Of a stretch of 64,000 nucleotides of DNA, positions 1 to 11,777 are shown piece after piece (positions within the stretch are counted from its first letter, which is position 1; each line of letters begins with the position of its first letter). Below the pieces are notes generated by a model. It had not been told where the DNA came from and searched no databases. It saw only the letters and a list, made by a program, of their open reading frames with translations. The stretch comes from Cafeteria roenbergensis (Eukaryota; Sar; Bigyra; Bicosoecida; Cafeteriaceae), in the NCBI GenBank assembly GCA_008330645.1, contig VLTN01000034.1:186001-250000 (forward strand), in the 5' to 3' direction. Made by a program: the position numbers and the translations under genes.

Positions 1-1053
1 AAACAAGGCAACGTCATCGAGGCGCATGGCTTGGACGACGGGCTCTGGGAGCCCGCGGAAGAGCCTGCGGCGCTGCGACGCCACCTTGGCCGGCAGCGCA
101 CTGTCTGGCCCAGCGTACACGGTCGCGGGAGCGTCCGCCGCTGCTGCAGCAGCTGCAACTTTCGATATCGACGCACCGGCAGCAGCAGCCGATGGGACGT
201 GCGAGTGGGACGGCGTCGCGCCAGCCGAGGCCGCAGCCGCGGCGTCTTCTCGCGCCTTTGCGGCCTCCGGACGCGCCTCGGCAAGCAGCTGAATTTGCGG
301 GCCCCGGTGGCCCACCAGGAGCAACCGGCCCGCCAGGCCACCACCAAGCTGTACTTCGCCAGCCTTTGGCTGAGACGTGCCCTCAACGCCGCACCGCAAG
401 TAGTGCGCAAACCGCTCAAGCGCCGGGCGCGCCCCCGTACTCGACAACGACCCAAGCACAACGGCTTGCGACGCAGACACCGATGGCAGCCTCCCCCGTA
501 CAAATTTGAGCACCCGAAGCTTCCCAGTGGCGGAAACCTGCCGCTTGGCTTCGCTCGCAGCGCGGCCAGCAAACGTCGTGGCGTCCACCGGCTCCCAGGC
601 TAGCTCCACCTTTCCGACCGTCTCCGGGCCTCCAGGACCTGGAACGACCAGATCGGCCTGCATTTGCCGCCGTCGCCAGCGCGACCGGCCGGAGTGCGCT
701 CGCCGTGGCGGCCTCGGCGTTGCGCGAACTGCGACTCTGGCTCTGTTTGCTCTCGCACTGCCGCCGCCCCCGCCGGCATGGCGCACACATGGCGACCAGG
801 CCGACGCAACCCAGGCAGACGGGGGCGACCCAAGCGAGAGCAACCGCGAGTCTTCTCCGTGCTGCGCCCGGGCTGAAATCACGGACCCCGCTCCGGACGT
901 CACGGAGGGTGGATGGGGTCGCTCGCCTCGCTTGCAACTGGCGAGCAGCGATTCGGCGCGCCCGTGCCTGAGCAACCTCACGGGATCCCGATGCTGGGGC
1001 GCGTCTCCGCTCGGGCGTTGAGGCGTGGACACCGTCGCCACAGGCGATTCCAT
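1..1053 (-). CDS. Unknown protein, N-terminal 243 residues, cut by left edge
   Basis: I do not recognise this protein. Two exons are proposed on the minus strand: 982-1053 and 1-657, with an intron at 658-981 (GTGAGG donor, GCAG acceptor, phase 0 on both sides). The frame stays open to base 1, so the 3' part lies outside the window. Exon 1 begins MESPVATVSTP. Exon 2 carries ADLVVPGPGG, a stretch GKLRVLKFVRGRLPS and a second beta-rich stretch GRLLLVGHRGPQIQLLAEA, then Ala-rich low-complexity sequence and a more ordered end, LPEPVVQAMRLDDVALF. The start is supported by the 137-bp divergent spacing to the next gene and by splice phase. An alternative is an unspliced start at 663. There is no clear domain, so function is left open. 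Confidence 0.5.
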   Translation of the reverse strand, partial: MESPVATVSTPQRPSGDAPQHRDPVRLLRHGRAESLLASCKRGERPHPPSVTSGAGSVISARAQHGEDSRLLSLGSPPSAWVASAWSPCVRHAGGGGGSARANRARVAVRATPRPPRRAHSGRSRWRRRQMQADLVVPGPGGPETVGKVELAWEPVDATTFAGRAASEAKRQVSATGKLRVLKFVRGRLPSVSASQAVVLGSLSSTGARPALERFAHYLRCGVEGTSQPKAGEVQLGGGLAGRLLLVGHRGPQIQLLAEARPEAAKAREDAAAAASAGATPSHSHVPSAAAAGASISKVAAAAAAADAPATVYAGPDSALPAKVASQRRRLFRGLPEPVVQAMRLDDVALF

Positions 1054-1190
1054 CAGGATGGCGTCGAACAGAGTCGGCGAAACCAGCAGGATGGACCGGG
1101 GTCGAGCTCTCGCTGAACTCGCAGACTGGCACACACTCTCCTCGACCCAGGGTCCCTGCTTCGCTCGCCTCAAGGGACAGCGTCGTTCGC
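1054..1190. promoter_or_regulatory. Short divergent intergenic region, probable shared promoter
   Basis: These 137 bp separate the start codons of the minus-strand unknown gene and the plus-strand TmcB-like gene. No TATA-like element is obvious. A role as a shared promoter is inferred from geometry and from three similarly short head-to-head gaps in this window. Confidence 0.4.
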
Positions 1191-4100
1191 ATGGCAGCTG
1201 CCATCGACGAGCCGCCCCCGCTGCTGGAAAGGGCCGCCACAGCGGTGTTCCATGGACTGTTCGGCCTCGGGCTTATCGCGCGCGAGCATAGCGGGCCTGC
1301 CTCGAGCTTCCGTGCCAACTCCTCCACGTTTGGCGGCCTCGGGTTCATCTTGGCCACTGTCATCGAGGCAGCGCAGATGCTCGCCTTCCCGCTCTCGCAC
1401 ACCCAGCACGTGTGGCACGGCACGCTGGTGGGGGAGGCCATGGCTCAAGCCTTGACAGTCGTGATGCCTGGGTCGATCGACGTTTGGTTCGGCCCCATCG
1501 CCTACAGGGTGAGCTGCGGGCCCGCCCACGACCCGCCCACAATGCGCCGGACAGCACGACGCAGCTCTCTTGGCGCGGGGCAAGCCTGGGCTGAGCGAGC
1601 ACCTTGAACGGGGCGTGGGTCAGCCCTGCTGCGAAGCGCGTCCTGATCGAAGCATGCCCACCGTCTGATTGGCTGCCAGCTGGACTCTTGTGAAGCATCA
1701 TCACACGACACATGCCAACTCCCCCGGTTGCTGCCTCTCCGCTGGTCCACCGACCTCGCCGCAGGTCCTCTTCACCACGGGCATTGTCTGGGTCCTGGTC
1801 TTCATCAGTCTGTCAGTATCGATAGCACTGGCTTTCGTGCGGGAAAAGAAGCAGTCCGAGCTGGCGCTCCGAGTGTTTCGTGGCGTCGCGGCGCTCTCCA
1901 CCACCGTGCTTTTCTTGCCTGTCTCAGCGCTGCTGTTCCGCTCCTACTCATGCGACGCCGGCTCTGACATCGATGGCTCTACGGACGACTGGCTGGGGGC
2001 TGGCGTGTCGTGCGGCAACGTCTGGCGCATGATTGCGCTCGGAGTCGTGGCGTTGCTGCTCTTCCTATTCTTCATCCTGGCCATGTTCGTGGCTTCCACG
2101 TTCATAGACAACCACCCAGACAGCATGCGGTGGGCTGCCAAGAGCCATGGGCGAGTGGCGGTGGCACTGCTCGGCGCGAAGGTGCTGCTCACCGCGATTT
2201 ACAACATCAGCCCCACGGCGGCCCGGAGCGTCGGGACTGGCATTGCTCTCATTACGGCCGCTGTGGGTTGGTTGGTAGCGATCTACCGCGAGCTTCCTAT
2301 GCTGCGGCCCGTCGCGAACGCACTCCGGGCCGGGAGCGCGTCGGCGTTCCTTTGGGCAAGCGTGGCATTGCTCATCGCCATCTTGATGCCTGCTCAGGAC
2401 CTCTCCGTTCTGACCCTCGTCGGGATTCCCGTCGCAGCCGCAGCCGGAGGCATGATCGTTCTCAATGAGGCTCGGCGCGTCGTCAACGGCAAGCTTGCCG
2501 AATGCACAAGCGTATCGCACATTTTGCTTTGGGCAAGCGCCCGCGTCCAAGAGGCGGAGCGCATCAGGCACAAGGCCGAAGGCACGTCGGTGGCCACTGC
2601 AATCAGCCGGCTGGCAAACCGGTTTGGCTTGCGCTTTGTCGAGCAAGCCGACTCTTCGGGCGAGGCAGCAACGGACGAAGATGGCTCCGTTGCCATGCTC
2701 AGCCCGAGGCCAGCCCCGACCCACGGGGGGGCACCGCTGCCTTTGGCCCGTGGGCCTCCCGGGACCGTTGCAGGCGCAGCCGCTCCTTCATCGCAGACAG
2801 ATAGTGCGCGACTGAGCTACAACCGTCGGGCAGCGTCCGTATCGCAGTACAGCGAAAGCGAGTGGTCCGTCGATTCCGAGCAAGCACCTCTCGTGAACCC
2901 TGTGCTGCACCTCGGAGCACCCGGCCAGACCGTAACGGCCACAAGTGGCAGCACTCCTCGGCCAGCCCGGCACGCTGGAGGGGGCGGTGCTGCCTCTGGC
3001 GGCACCTCGCCACGGCAGGCATTGAATGCAGCGACGCTTGGCGGGCTTGAGGCAGGGGGGCTAGACGATGAAACGTCCGAGGCCATCGCCCAGCGCCGTC
3101 TTCACTTGCTCATGAAAGCTGAAGGCGCCTACCGGATGGCCATGAAAAGTCAGTCTTCTGGCATCGCGTTGGCCGCGGCTGCTGTGTTCTACCAAACGTT
3201 CTCAGTCCATACGCAGCAGGAGGTGGAGTGCATCGCCAAGCTGAAGGCCATGCAACCCGCCCCCGACCTGGCTTTCGTCGTCTTTGTCAGGGGCATCGAG
3301 CTCAGCGACTCCACCGCCGCCGAGGGAGGACTGGCACCCATAGATCGCGTGATGTTTGAGCAGATGGCAGAGGAAACCAGGGGGCTTCGGGCCACAGCAC
3401 TGCGCTCCATGGTGGAGTTGTGGGCGCACCTGGAGCAGAAAAAGCCCGACCTCTGGCAGGTGCTGCAGACGGGTGCGCGCCTGGACGCAGACATTGTGCG
3501 GTGCGACAAGCTATTCGGCCGCATGCTCCGACTCAACCCCGAGTCCACGACGATCCTCCGCGCGTACAGCGGCTTCCTGTCCGGCCTGGGCTTCGACCCC
3601 GTGCGCGGCATGGAGCTCCGCAACCGCGCCGACCGCATCGACGAGGTGGCCTCCCGCCAACGCGTGGGCAAGGCCGCGAGCGTGAGCCTCTTCTCCTACG
3701 GCGCCTCCCTCAAGGGCAACCGCCAGCTCCAGCTCGCCCTCACGGACGCCAGCTCGCCCGTGGTCACCATTTCCACCAGTTCTAGCAACCGCGGCGAGAT
3801 CGTGGCCGTCACGCCGGCGGCCGCCAAGCTCCTGCTTGCCAGTCGAGCAGACTCCCTCATCGGACAAAACATCTCCACCATCGTGCCGCCGCCATTCCAG
3901 GACTTCCACCAGCGAATGCTCAACGGCTTTGGCCGCTCAGTCACAACCAAGTCCTCCATCGTTGGGCACGAGATTATGCTGCCAGTTGCTCGTAGGGACG
4001 GCACGATCATCGCATGCAACCTGACGTTCGACGAGTCGCCCCCCGACGCCACCACCATGCAGCCGCGCCTGGCCGCAGTGCTTCAGCCAGTTCCCAGCGC

Positions 4101-7100
4101 CAACGAGTTGATTCTTTTCCTGGGCGAAGCCAACGGCTACCGGGTGGCGTCCGCCTCAAGGGGCGCGCTTGCGCTTTTGGGGCTAGATGCCGGAGCACTC
4201 AAGGAGCGTCACATCCAGATGACGTCTTTCCTGCCGTCGTTGGCCCAGTCGTTCGTGCCGTTCCTTGGGCGGGCGTCCGGCTACGAGGCGCTGCAGTGCC
4301 TCCGAAACGCCGCCAGCTTGGCTGAGACCGGAACGGGCTCAGGCATACCCCGCACCTCGGGCCTTCCCGGGCGGCCGACGGCCAGTGGCAGGGACCAGCA
4401 CGCCGCAGGCTCGCTCATGGCGCAAGCGAAGCCCAACAAACGCGGCGTCGCAACCGTCCGAGTGCCACCTCTGCTGTCGCTCAAGGAGACGGGCCTTGTT
4501 CCCCTGGAGGTGCAAGGTGCCCCGTTCGCTTCAGTCCTCGCCGGGTCGGTGCAGCATCTGAAAGCGATGGGCAGTGATGTTTTCTTGCTTCGCTTCGTGC
4601 CCACCCGGCTTGTGATCCCAGCAGGCGTGCCGCTCGAGGGCGAGGACGCCGACATTGTGCTGGAGGACCTCGGCGGCGCCAGCGCGCGGCCTTCGTTTGG
4701 CGACAGTCCTGCTTCATGGAGGGCGGGTACGTCCGCGTCATCAGTTGAAACGAGTAGCGCAGGTGTCGAGGCCGCACGCGCTGCTGAGAGTTTGGACTCT
4801 TCGGGCGCGCTTGAGAGCCGGCCAGGCTCTGACAGTCAAGCGACTCCGGCAACTCCCAGGATTGACCTCTTTGCCTCTCCACTTCACCCAGACAGCAAAA
4901 GCGCCCAGTCTGACGCGGGGTGCGAGGCGGCAAGAGACACAGGTGACTTGCCTGGGCTGCCACTTTCGCCAGGCGACCAGCCTGATGGGAAGGTTGTCGG
5001 GAGCCCAGACTTGACGACTCCCAGAGCTGCAGCAGCGGCTGGCGTCGAGGGAACAGCTGCTCCGGGTGGGCCGGAGTCTGTCGTGTCAGAGTCAACCGTG
5101 GGAACCCGGAGTGACAGCTTGGCACTGCTGCGCCCCAACCCGCGGATGCGCGACCCGGCCAACCTGTCTGTGGATGTGGGCTCAGAGCACGCAGACATTC
5201 CCAGGGTGGCATCAAAGCTGTCCGTGCACGGCAAAGCCTCGATTCACCCTGTGGGCACGCCTGCGAAGCCCCTCAAGGGTGCGCTCCGCGCCCCGCGCCA
5301 GTCTGCATCAAGCTTCAGCTCCCCTGCCTCCCATCAAGAGACGTCCCCAAGCGAAAGCAAAGCCAGTGGCGTTGTGGTGGCAGGCAACATGTTTGGAGAC
5401 GGCGCTTCATCGGCGGGCGAGTCTACAGCAGGCGGGGCTGCGCAGATTGGTGGGCTGCTTCGGGCGGTGCAACACCGAAACGACCGGCGCGAGGACGAAA
5501 CCAACCGCATCCGACTAGTCCTGTTGCTCTCGGCAGCGTGTGTCGTCGCAGCTTCTGCCGGAACTGCTGCTTGGATCGACCAGTCTCGAAAAACCCTTGA
5601 AGGTCGATCAGAGGGGCTGCAGATGAGCACAACGCGCATGCACGCGTTTCACGAGGCTTGGACATGCGCGGTGGGAATTTTCACCAACGTGTCCGGAGCT
5701 TCGGACATTTCATTGGGCGACTTGTCCCAGCTCCACGAGAGCTTCTGCGCAGCTGCCGAGCTGTCTCACCACGCGAGCAAGGTGCTTCACGATGCTGCCG
5801 AGCGATCCGGACCTTTAGGGGCGGCGTACGACATTGACCACAAGTTCCAGGTCGTGGAGCCAAGCACCAGTGCCGGATCGCCGCCCAAGATCGCCACCGT
5901 ATCCATCGCAAATGCGGACGCGTTCATCTTTGACGCCCTCGGGGTCCTGGCCGCCCTTTCCCCGCACCAATGGGTCACGAAGCCAGGAGTGCACGCTTTC
6001 AAAACTCTCGTGATGAACGAAGTCCTATACCGCAGCGCGCTGGAGCGCAGCGTCGGACAGCGTGAGCACGACTTCGCGGTGCTGCTCCCTGCCATGGCAG
6101 AGGAGATCGCGCATGCTGGCACCGCTTTTCTTGTCGGCGTGATCCTGACCAGTCTCATCGCTATCACGATCGCTGTCACCTCCCTCTGGCATCGGTCTGT
6201 GTCCACAATGCGACTGTTCCTGACCTTCCCGGCAGAAGTGTCCGGGTCTCTTCGCCAGCTCGCTTCAATTCAGTTGGAGGCTGCAGATGTCGACGGCACA
6301 GCTGAAGTGGATGATAGTGACGACGATGGTGACGACGATTTCGGCGCGGATGGTCCTGCCACTTCGCCAGGCAAGACTGGCCTGACGAGGACTGACGAGG
6401 CCGGCTTGATGCGAGCCGGAGCGCCAGCCGAAGACAGCAACGAGCCGAGCCCCGACGGTCGGGCAGGAGGTCGGGACGCTCCGGCAGAGAGCGACGACGC
6501 GATGCGCAACCAGGTTATCAATGAAGCAGAGGCCACTGCGAGGTGGGAGGCAGCATTGAAAAGCCTCAAGGCCATTCGTCGGAGCAGAGGCCGTCGCCAC
6601 GCCACGAGCCTCTTTCCCGACCGCGAATTCAGCGTGTCCAACGGGTTTGTCATTTCATCACTGCTTTGGCTTCTTCTGCCGGTTGTCATGATTGGCGTGT
6701 GGCTAGGAACCGTGGTCCTCGTCAGCGTCGCGTCCTACGATCGTTCCAGCGGGCAAGCAAAGCGGATCCTGCAGGCTTCGCACGTGCGGCACCACATCGA
6801 CGAGATCGAATCGTATTCGGTGCTGGCCACCTCGAACCGCTCAACCTTGAGTGCACTGTTGAACCTGCCAGGGTTGCAAGAGACCGTCTTGAGCTACGAC
6901 GCCCGCTCCACGGCGATGTTGACAGTGGAGACTCGCGTGCTGCTCTTTGGTGGCAACGCTTGCTCTGCGATTAAGTTGTGCGAGAAGATTGACCCGCTCC
7001 GCGAAGGTGAGGCTGCCATTGCCCCCTTGTCTGCAGCCATGTACCTCTCCGACGGGTGCATCGGGGTGTCAGGTGTCTCGGAGGCCAGCTGCCGAACAGT

Positions 7101-7647
7101 TGGGGGCGGAGTCATGTCCAAAGGTCTGCTGGCAGCAGTTGCTCGCATTTCCAGCCTCTCCAGGCAGCTGCTGGACTCCTTCGGCAACGCAAGCAGATCC
7201 ACTCCGACCCAGCTGGAGCTGCAGTTCGTCCGGGACCTTACCGCAGTGACCCACCCGCACGCGCGCGACGGATTCGCACGGGCTTCAGCCGACTTGGTGG
7301 AAAGCACGCTGGCCGTGCTGGTGGAGGGACAGAGCATCGTGCTCACAGCGACGTGGGTGTTTGCCCTCGTGTACATGGTTGTGACGGCCGTGTGGCTGAG
7401 CTCGCAGATCTCACACCTGGCCTGGCCGCTGCGGACGGCAAGACGGTTAGTGCGCTTCCTTCCGGCAGACTTGGTCCTTGTAGTCCCAAGCCTTCGTCAT
7501 GGGCTTCGGGAGGTTGCCTCCGGGTTCAAAATGGCAGCACCAAAGCAGCCCTGCTGCCAGCGACGATGCTGTGCAAGGTCAACGAGGCGCGTGGCCATCG
7601 CGGAGACTGTAGTGGGGGCGCCCCACAAGCCCGAAGGTTCGGCGTGA
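1191..7647 (+). CDS. TmcB/TmcC-like multi-pass membrane protein with PAS domain
   Basis: Exons 1191-1508 and 1765-7647 (intron 256 nt, GTGAGC...GCAG, phase 0) encode about 2,066 residues. The N-terminal third is a multi-TM block: hydrophobic segments in exon 1, then several at the start of exon 2. A helical middle region rich in Leu/Arg follows, then a PAS domain at about residues 760-880 with the hallmark stretch ITAVTP-like start, SLIGQNISTIVPPPF and a hydrophobic strand ending before ACNLTFDE. Further TM segments lie near residues 1354, 1560, 1732 and 1963. This order (TM block, helical linker, PAS, C-terminal TM pairs) is that of the tiny-macrocyst protein B/C family of protists; PAS points to small-ligand or redox sensing at a membrane. 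Acidic (DDSDDDGDDD) and Ser/Pro linkers are disordered. The start is the first ATG before the first TM segment. Family call good, ligand unknown. Confidence 0.8.
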
Positions 7648-7778
7648 GCGTGCAAGAAGCTGTTTGCTGCCTTATGTCTTGTGCGGCGCCTGTGTGAGCG
7701 TGTGCCTTTTCGAATGGAGCCTGGCGGTCGCACCCCAACCGGGTCATCACGCTTGCAACACCAACACGCACGCATAGA

Positions 7779-8488
7779 CTACACAAACACTGCCCCGCGC
7801 AAAGGTGCCCGCCCGCTTGCGTCGTCAGCCGCTGCGCCCTCAACGCCAGCAGGCCTCGGGCGGAACACCAATCGGCGGTCCGACGCGAGCGACCCGGCCA
7901 CAGGCGCCACCCAGGCGTCAGAGCGCGCCAGCCAGACCTTTTCCAACACAAAGAGACCAATCTTGTAAGACTCGCTCGGCTCGTAGGCATGCAGGTAGTG
8001 CCATCCGATGGTGGAACGGCAGCCGGCGCACGCCGCGTCCACCACAGTGTGCAGCCCAGTCATGAGGATCCGATTCTCAGGCTCCCCCAACACAACATTC
8101 CGCCTGCGGAACCCGTATCGCCAGGGGCAGCGACGGAGCGCAGCGTGGGCGAGGCGCTCGGGGCATGGAACAAACTGTCGCAGTTGCAGCACAGCCAGGT
8201 TTGCTCCCGCAGCCTCCCGCTCACACATTGGCCATCAAGTACGCCTTCCCGTTCCGGCCATGAAAGGTCTGCGAATCACACGCAGCGCAGAAGCAGCGCG
8301 AGGCATAGCGGTCTCGGGCTTCTGGAGCGCGGCGGTCGCGAGTGCTTGCACTGGAGTCCCGGCGGCGCCCAAGCCAAGCTCGTTCTCACCTTGGAGCGGA
8401 TGTCCCCGTGCCTCGCCAGGTGTGTTCCGCACACTGCGCAGCAGTAAACTTTAGCAGTGCCGACGCGCTCGCGAATCGTCCGGCCCAT
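7779..8488 (-). CDS. YPEL: Yippee-like zinc-binding protein
   Basis: Three exons: 8390-8488, 8225-8268 and 7779-8103, with two introns of exactly 121 nt each (GTGAGA and GTGAGC donors, GCAG acceptors). Phases match (0, 2) and give 155 residues. The start MGRTIRERVG resembles family starts. The first zinc pair is CAVC (Cys17, Cys20) and the second is CAGC (from Cys73); the 52-residue spacing between the pairs equals the CX2C-X52-CX2C pattern of Yippee/YPEL proteins. Family landmarks FHGRNGKAYLMANV, RILMTGLHTVVDAAC, IGWHYLHAYE and YKIGLFVLEK are all present. A C-terminal tail of about 45 residues beyond the usual end is Ala/Arg-rich. YPEL proteins act in the nucleus, centrosome or as E3-ligase adaptors in other eukaryotes; its role here is unknown. 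A TATAAG on the minus strand at 8630-8635, 142 bp upstream of the start, may be a promoter element. Confidence 0.9.
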
Positions 8489-11400
8489 CCTCCAGTTTGG
8501 GCGCAAGTGCGTCGCAGCCAGCAACGCAAACATATGGCCGAGGAGAAACAAAACTGCGTGAAATCTCTCTCCCCCTGCGGCTGCGCGGCCCGCAGCCTAA
8601 TCGCATGGGGCTTCCTTCAGCGGCCGGAGCTTATACTATTCGAGAGAATCCGCTTCGCGTCGATGGCCAACCGGGGACCGGCGAGGCCACGCAGAGCGCG
8701 TTTGGCCAGGAGCCACGGTCACCTGCGCAGGATTCCACTCCTCAGTGCCGCCAGTGCACCTCAGCTGCATTGCTGTAGAAATCTGTCGGGCTGAGGCCTT
8801 GTGGAGGTGGGGGGGTTGCGGCAAACGGGGCGCCAAGGTGGGCCTGGTTCGCTCCATCGCCGCCGCCGAGCGAGAGCGAGCACTTCGATGGCGGAACTGC
8901 GAGTCAGCTGCGAACCAACCTCGCCCAGGCAACAAACAGAGTCCCTCGCCCGGCCGTATTGAGTGCCAGGCAGCGAGGAGCAGCGCAGGCGGTGGAGGCC
9001 GAACATTGCTTCTCAGCCATGCCAACAACATGTGATGCTGCTCACAATGGCGTCGGCTCTCAGCGGCGCAGCCCGAACGAGACCCAGAAACCAACTGCCC
9101 CGTTCAGTTGGTGCGTATCGTCCAAAAGCGAGTGCGAGAGAAATCGCTGAGTCTTTCCGGAAGACCAAGAGATCCCTCACAATGCCCAACGAGATCAGAC
9201 GGCTCCTTGCCACGGGTGACAGTTTCAATGCACAGTTGGATCATCAAGTTCGGCGCCACCGGCAGCGAGGCCGGCGGGGTCGCAGTGGGAAGACCGGCCA
9301 GTTCCTCTGGAGCTCTCTTGTTGGTTGCTATGGGTGACCAGAGTCGGCTGCTGAGCTATCTGACAAGGCGCACCGGCCTGCTCAAGACAGGCGGGACTGT
9401 CACGGAAGCCATGTTCAGCGGTCGTGCGGAGCCAAGCCGGCAGACCACCCACGCGCGACTCTCGCGTTACTGCTCATGGCTGGCGAGAGCTTGGCCGCGA
9501 TGGGCTGGGCAGCGTTGCGACCATTGCGGGGTGGCAGGTGAAAACCTCGACGAACATATGACGCAAGGTGCAGCTGCATCCCGGCACTGGGCCGATGCAA
9601 GAGAGGAACCACAAGTGGCTCTAAGCTTCCTTAGCGGTCAAACCATAGTGTCGAGAGGGAGGGCCTGAGTACGAGCGTTTGTTCAAGGTGTGGCTGCCAG
9701 GTCAATGGAGCAGCTGCCGGGTTTGAGCAAGACTCAAAGTCATGTAAACATTTGTTGGGACGCTGGTCTCGGCGACATTTGTGGCGTTCTCCGCAATCCT
9801 TCGCCCTGTTCACCGTTCAGGCTGTCATGGCGGTCTTGTCACCGCAAAGCTGTAACCACGACGGTTTGTTTTGCCACTCAAGGTAAGCAGATTTCATTCC
9901 GTCCAGCCATATCCGGCCCACCCAGTGGCAATGACCGTGGCAAAAGTTCATCTCCGCACGGATCACAGACTGGTGGAGCTCCGCCGCACCTCTGGGGCAT
10001 GGAATCACGGGGAAGTGAAGCAGCCATCACACGCAAACCGCATCCATTCGTTCTGGAAACCAGCGAAGGTGCAGAGTCACAGGTCACTCCGACATGGTGC
10101 AAGTTTGGCCGCTGGTGCAACGCTTAAAGCCTTGCTTTTGGATGACTCTCATCATCACTTCGGGGGCCGAAAGACTCGTGCCACCGTACCACACACTCGA
10201 TTCACAGACTCATCAAAACGAATCCCATAAGTCCATTCCCGCAGTCTCTGATAGCGCGAACCTGCATGCCCAATTCCAAACGGATGATTCAGATGCGCTG
10301 TGCTACTGCTGCGTTGTGTCGTGTTGTTGGAGATTCAGCTTCCACGAAAGGCGTTGCTCAGCCAATCCAGATGCGGCAATGGCGTGACGAATAAGAATTT
10401 GATGATTGCTAGACTCTCTTCCGACCACCACAATGGTCCAATGGGTGCTGAACAATCTTGGGGTTTTGTTGCTTCTGATTGCAAACGTGAAAAGGAGCGG
10501 CGAGGTCAGTCCAGTCACTGATTGTGTCCATGCGGCGGAAAGCGTGCCAAATTGCTTGATCGTAAATTGCATCACCGCTGCTGACAGAATGCGAACCACG
10601 TGCATAGGTCAGGCGGCCCGGAACCGAGCTCATCAGTTGCAGACTCGTTTCGCGCGTTGTTGTCATGCCGGCTTCAGGCAACCGGATACTTCAACTTGAC
10701 CTCTCGGAGCAGCTCCCTTGGTCCCACCGCGATGGCTACCTTTGAGCACCACGAGGTCGCAGCTCAATTGAAATGAACTCCAACGGCCCAGTTCGCACGA
10801 TTGGCCTTGGATGTTCCCTCGTGAGCCTACAGCCAGCCCCCCTTTGCAAGACTCCTCGCCTCCTCGCAGGCTGCTTTGGGTGAAGGCAGGTTCGCCTTTC
10901 CAGCGGTGCCTGCTGTTGCAAGGCTCGTGGAGACCTTGCTACGATGTGGGAAGCTTGCCGTCTCGGCACTGCTGCAACAACAGAGGCCTCAACTCGGTGA
11001 ACTTTCAGGTTGGGACACAGTCTCTTGCTGGTTCTTTTTCGCTTTTCCTCTCTGCCCTGTCGCTCATTCGGCGGTTGAGAGCTAGTTGGGCTCGGGCTGC
11101 AGTCCTGCAGCCTGGCGCGTTCTCAGCGGAGCTGGGAACGGGATTTCTTCCAGTTTTCGCTGCGACTCCACGTCTGCCACTTCCGGTTTCGTCGAGATCA
11201 CTGACGGGGCTGGGAAAGAGTGATTGCTTCGAGGCTGGGAGTCCCGCTCTGTGTTTCCTTTCGCAGTCAGCCGCAATCCCGAGCCAATCGGTCTGCCTCC
11301 TCCCACGGGCACGGCGGACCGGCTGCTGCTCGATGCAGTCCCGCTGATGCGAGTCTCTCCGCATCCGCTTCTGGGCATGGTCAAGCGCTCGAGCTCGAGG

Positions 11401-11777
11401 AATGCGAAGACCTACGCTGCCGATTGCAGCGCAACCTCATCCCACTGCGCCCCGCTTGCCAAACGCCAGGCATGGCCGGGATCGCTGGCCCTCACACGCC
11501 ATGCTGGCCTGCGGCCGGCTCTGCAGCAAGCGCATGGACCTGCGGCTGCGACCTCGGGCAGTGGTTGCCTCTGGGTCGGCCCAGAGGCGATCATACGAGG
11601 CAGACCATCTTGCGGATGGGGAGACCCATGTCGGCAGTGCTGAGCCGCGTCCGTGCGGTGTCGCGGCAGCCACGAGTTTTTCGCAATAAAACTGACTCTG
11701 CCGGCCGGCAGCATGCAGCGGCCTGCGCGTTTGCACCGCTCGACGGCGAGGGGAGCAGAAGCTGGGCTGCTGCTAGG
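8489..11777. other. Gene-poor region of 3.3 kb with locally low GC
   Basis: No family-like exon was recognised on either strand. Many hand-counted 60-base lines between about 9.7 and 10.6 kb are only 45-57% GC, against roughly 70-80% in sampled coding lines. Scattered GT-AG-like sites occur (for example a GTAAGC near 9891) but no consistent frame joins them. The stretch from about 11.2 kb leads into CFAP57 in an open frame but carries no recognisable protein motif, so it is treated as upstream sequence. Confidence 0.6.

Noticed and set aside
416-1441. 341-residue minus-strand open frame across the first divergent region
   Set aside because: It runs antisense to exon 1 of the TmcB-like gene and in another frame from the better-supported minus-strand gene; composition is Arg/Ala-rich with no motif. 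High GC makes such frames common.
8963-9337. Basic plus-strand frame that looks faintly histone-like
   Set aside because: No match to histone landmarks, codon third positions unlike genes in the window, and no splice-linked continuation.
10303-10699. Short frames on both strands in the low-GC island
   Set aside because: No family resemblance, and both strands are open to similar extent.
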